This document shows positions 31,212 through 32,672 of a stretch of 32,672 bases of DNA, piece after piece. Under the pieces are notes generated by a model. The model was given only the letters and a program-made list of their open reading frames with translations, ran no database searches and was not told where the DNA came from. The translations under genes and the position numbers were made by a program. This DNA is from a virus. The stretch lies in IMG/VR virus record IMGVR_UViG_3300004463_000125, positions 1 to 32,672 of that record; one strand, written 5' to 3'. Each line of letters starts with the position of its first letter. Position 1 is the stretch's first letter.

Positions 31212-31645
31212 TCGATCCCCCATTTTTCAGGCAATTGCCATATGTGTAGCGTGTGCTCGTGAACGTTGATGTAGACCTCTTCCTCGGGAAGGAGCATCAC
31301 GGCTGCGACATCATCAGGGAAGAAGAGTCTCTTGAGTCCAATCATGATCTCCCACGGCGGAAGATGCTCGGCGTGCGATACAGACAGATGCAGGAGATAA
31401 CCATGCTTGCTCCTGTCAAGACTGGCGATGATCCCGTAGTTTTCTACATCGTAGACTCGATACTCACTGATCCATCGCTTCTTTACCGACGCCTCCAGAT
31501 TTGGCAACTGAATATAAATCCTCGTGACCTCGTGATTCTTTCCATCGATCTCAATCGACGAGAACGCCGGAATGTCGATCTTCGGTGTCCATGCCTTTGT
31601 CGGCATCCGCCCTCGTTTCCTTGCTCTCTCAATCGTTTTATTCAT
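31208..31645 (-). CDS. Phage protein resembling DUF7694, function unknown
   Basis: The 145-residue protein has a basic N-terminus (ERARKRGRMPTKAW). A beta-rich middle follows, with HGYLLHLSVSHAEHLPPWEI, then GLKRLFFPDDVAAVMLLPEE and NVHEHTLHIWQLPEKW. The order of histidine-rich strand, PPW motif, FPDDVAAVMLLP and H-x-x-W end resembles small early phage proteins of the DUF7694 type; this is from memory of the pattern. The start overlaps the regulator stop (ATGA), and the end overlaps the GNAT gene. Confidence 0.6.
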   Translation of the reverse strand: MNKTIERARKRGRMPTKAWTPKIDIPAFSSIEIDGKNHEVTRIYIQLPNLEASVKKRWISEYRVYDVENYGIIASLDRSKHGYLLHLSVSHAEHLPPWEIMIGLKRLFFPDDVAAVMLLPEEEVYINVHEHTLHIWQLPEKWGIE

Positions 31646-31974
31646 GCAGAGAATCGCTCCAGCATTGCGTCCAATTCAGCCACTCTGCCGCTTGTCCAGT
31701 CGACCTCTCCGATCAATGTCTTTGATTTTCTTGGCAGCGACCTTCTTTTTCTGGCGTTTCTAATGGCCTCCCATACCTCTTCTTCTGATAGTCCAAGAGC
31801 CTCTCTGATCTTGGTCATCGAAGTCGTGGTCGGGACAGAGATTCCACCTATCCAGTGAGAAACAGCGGACTGACTCACACCTATGGCTTCGGCGAATTCA
31901 TCCTGGCCTCGATACTCAGAGTCGCGAATCTTGTTATCCAGCCACTTGTGAAATGGCACATATGTCTCACTCAT
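31642..31974 (-). CDS. Cro/CI-type helix-turn-helix regulator
   Basis: The 110-residue protein has an N-terminal HTH of the lambda-repressor family. FAEAIGVSQSAVSHWIGG (about residues 27-44) is followed by PTTTSMTKIREALGLSEEEV, the third and fourth helices of the fold. A basic linker (NARKRRSLPRKSK) and a short C-terminal helical region follow. The length is nearer to small transcription factors than to full repressors with peptidase domains. The start overlaps the upstream stop. It may set the early or lysogenic switch, although no integrase is visible. Confidence 0.8.
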   Translation of the reverse strand: MSETYVPFHKWLDNKIRDSEYRGQDEFAEAIGVSQSAVSHWIGGISVPTTTSMTKIREALGLSEEEVWEAIRNARKRRSLPRKSKTLIGEVDWTSGRVAELDAMLERFSA

Positions 31975-32170
31975 TGTCTTCGCTTTCTCTCTGCCTCATT
32001 TCCAATGCTCGTAGACAGTGCAAACACACATCATACCTATCATTCGGCGGAGAATCTCCGTCATGATGGTGATATGCGTGAACAACGGGGAATCCGCAGA
32101 ACGTTACCAATTGATTCCTCGCAAGATGCCATTTCCCAGTTTTGCTGTCTTGCCTTAGCCACTTGTTCAT
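31967..32170 (-). CDS. Small HNH-like or zinc-binding protein
   Basis: The ATG at 32170 shares one base with the preceding stop; an upstream GTG at 32173 is also possible. The 67-residue product has FCGFPVVHAYHHHDGD and DVCLHCLRALEM, that is a Cys, four closely spaced His, and a C-x2-C pair. These could bind one or two metal ions. The size and pattern recall truncated HNH endonucleases or zinc fingers. No firm family assignment. Confidence 0.55.
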   Translation of the reverse strand: MNKWLRQDSKTGKWHLARNQLVTFCGFPVVHAYHHHDGDSPPNDRYDVCLHCLRALEMRQRESEDNE

Positions 32171-32628
32171 CACGACTCCGATCGTTCAAAGGAAACCCAG
32201 TTAGGGTTTTCCTCATAGAGAGAATGTCGGCCTACTTTCCAGTGCTTCATCTGTCTCTTGAGTGCCTGATTTGGCATGATCGATCCCTTTCCTGAAATAA
32301 GACGTGCCTCACCCTTTTGATGCTTGCACTTCTCAATAATCAACAGGTCTGGAGATTCCATCGCAAGCATGACGTACGACGGATATGACATGATCTTTTG
32401 AACCTGCTCCGGAAGATAGAGAGCGCCAATAGGGTTGACGCTGATGAACAGGTTGATATTGCTGCTGTATCGGAAGTCCTCCGGCGAGTAATTCGTTTTC
32501 TTGAGTCGCTCAATCTCCGCCTCTTCATCAGATTTTTCGCGTTTCCTGCCAGCAATCACGTCCTGATAGGCAATATGCCTGTACTCAGGATCGCCGCATA
32601 GCTCTTTGATGAAGTTTGATTCCCTCAC
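32170..32628 (-). CDS. Early-region protein, function unknown
   Basis: The GTG start at 32628 overlaps the preceding stop by four bases (GTGA). The 152-residue product has a charged helical first third (DEEAEIERLKKTNYSPEDF). A middle alpha-beta part follows with NLFISVNPIGALYLPEQVQ and YVMLAMESPDLLIIEKCKH, and then a polar C-terminal segment. There is no signal peptide or membrane segment. No family was recognised. It is part of the tightly coupled minus-strand gene run. Confidence 0.55.
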   Translation of the reverse strand: MRESNFIKELCGDPEYRHIAYQDVIAGRKREKSDEEAEIERLKKTNYSPEDFRYSSNINLFISVNPIGALYLPEQVQKIMSYPSYVMLAMESPDLLIIEKCKHQKGEARLISGKGSIMPNQALKRQMKHWKVGRHSLYEENPNWVSFERSES

Positions 32629-32672
32629 GACGGCTCCCTCTTTACGATGTCATAGCCAATGGCATCCAGAAT
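32625..32672 (-). CDS. 3' end of an unidentified gene (partial)
   Basis: Reading from the right edge on the minus strand, the frame encodes ILDAIGYDIVKREPS and ends at TGA (32625-32627), overlapping the next gene start by four bases. The coupling layout matches the other minus-strand genes, so this is taken as the last 15 residues of the next early gene. Confidence 0.5.
   Translation of the reverse strand: MLDAIGYDIVKREPS

Noticed and set aside
31253-31858. 201-residue plus-strand frame in the early region
   Set aside because: It overlaps two minus-strand genes with clear coupling and a recognisable HTH; its own translation shows no domain.

Overview
The window is part of a tailed double-stranded DNA phage genome (Caudoviricetes). 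The tail looks siphovirus-like: one tail-tube gene, no sheath gene, a very long tape measure gene, and a lambda G/GT-type frameshifted chaperone. The host cannot be read from the sequence. The two-domain peptidoglycan hydrolase and the holin style would suit a Gram-positive, possibly actinobacterial, host, but this is inference. No integrase, attachment site, tRNA or CRISPR array was seen. Terminase and portal genes are not in the window.

Plus strand, positions 1-29857, is the late region. It opens with the end of an unknown gene, a small two-helix membrane protein (holin-like), a class I methyltransferase, a 1233-residue repetitive fibre and its small partner (to 5029). A structured intergenic region with several palindromes and promoter-like hexamers (5030-5216) follows. 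Then come a small zinc-ribbon protein and the head block: maturation protease fused to scaffold, decoration protein, major capsid protein, two further head-region proteins, head-tail connector, stopper and tail completion/terminator proteins (5220-11389). The tail block holds the tube protein, the chaperone pair joined by a -1 frameshift at CCCAAAC (13122-13128), a 1672-residue tape measure protein with three kinds of tandem repeat, and three tip proteins (to 23984).

Positions 23986-28091 hold small membrane proteins, an ASCH-domain protein, an endolysin, two tiny membrane peptides and a signal-peptide/holin-like protein. Most of this is probably the lysis cassette. Two strong hairpins lie in the 225-base gap before the endolysin. 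A 12-bp inverted repeat with a promoter-like -10 box precedes the last plus-strand pair: a ParB-fold protein and a fused ABC-ATPase/GNAT acyltransferase. This pair is the best candidate for an unusual system in the window, possibly DNA base modification.

Minus strand, from the right edge down to 29887, is a tightly packed run of eight complete small genes and one partial gene. Most overlap by one to a few bases. It includes two helix-turn-helix regulators, a GNAT acetyltransferase, a 25-residue membrane peptide and several unknowns. This looks like an early or regulatory operon converging on the late region.
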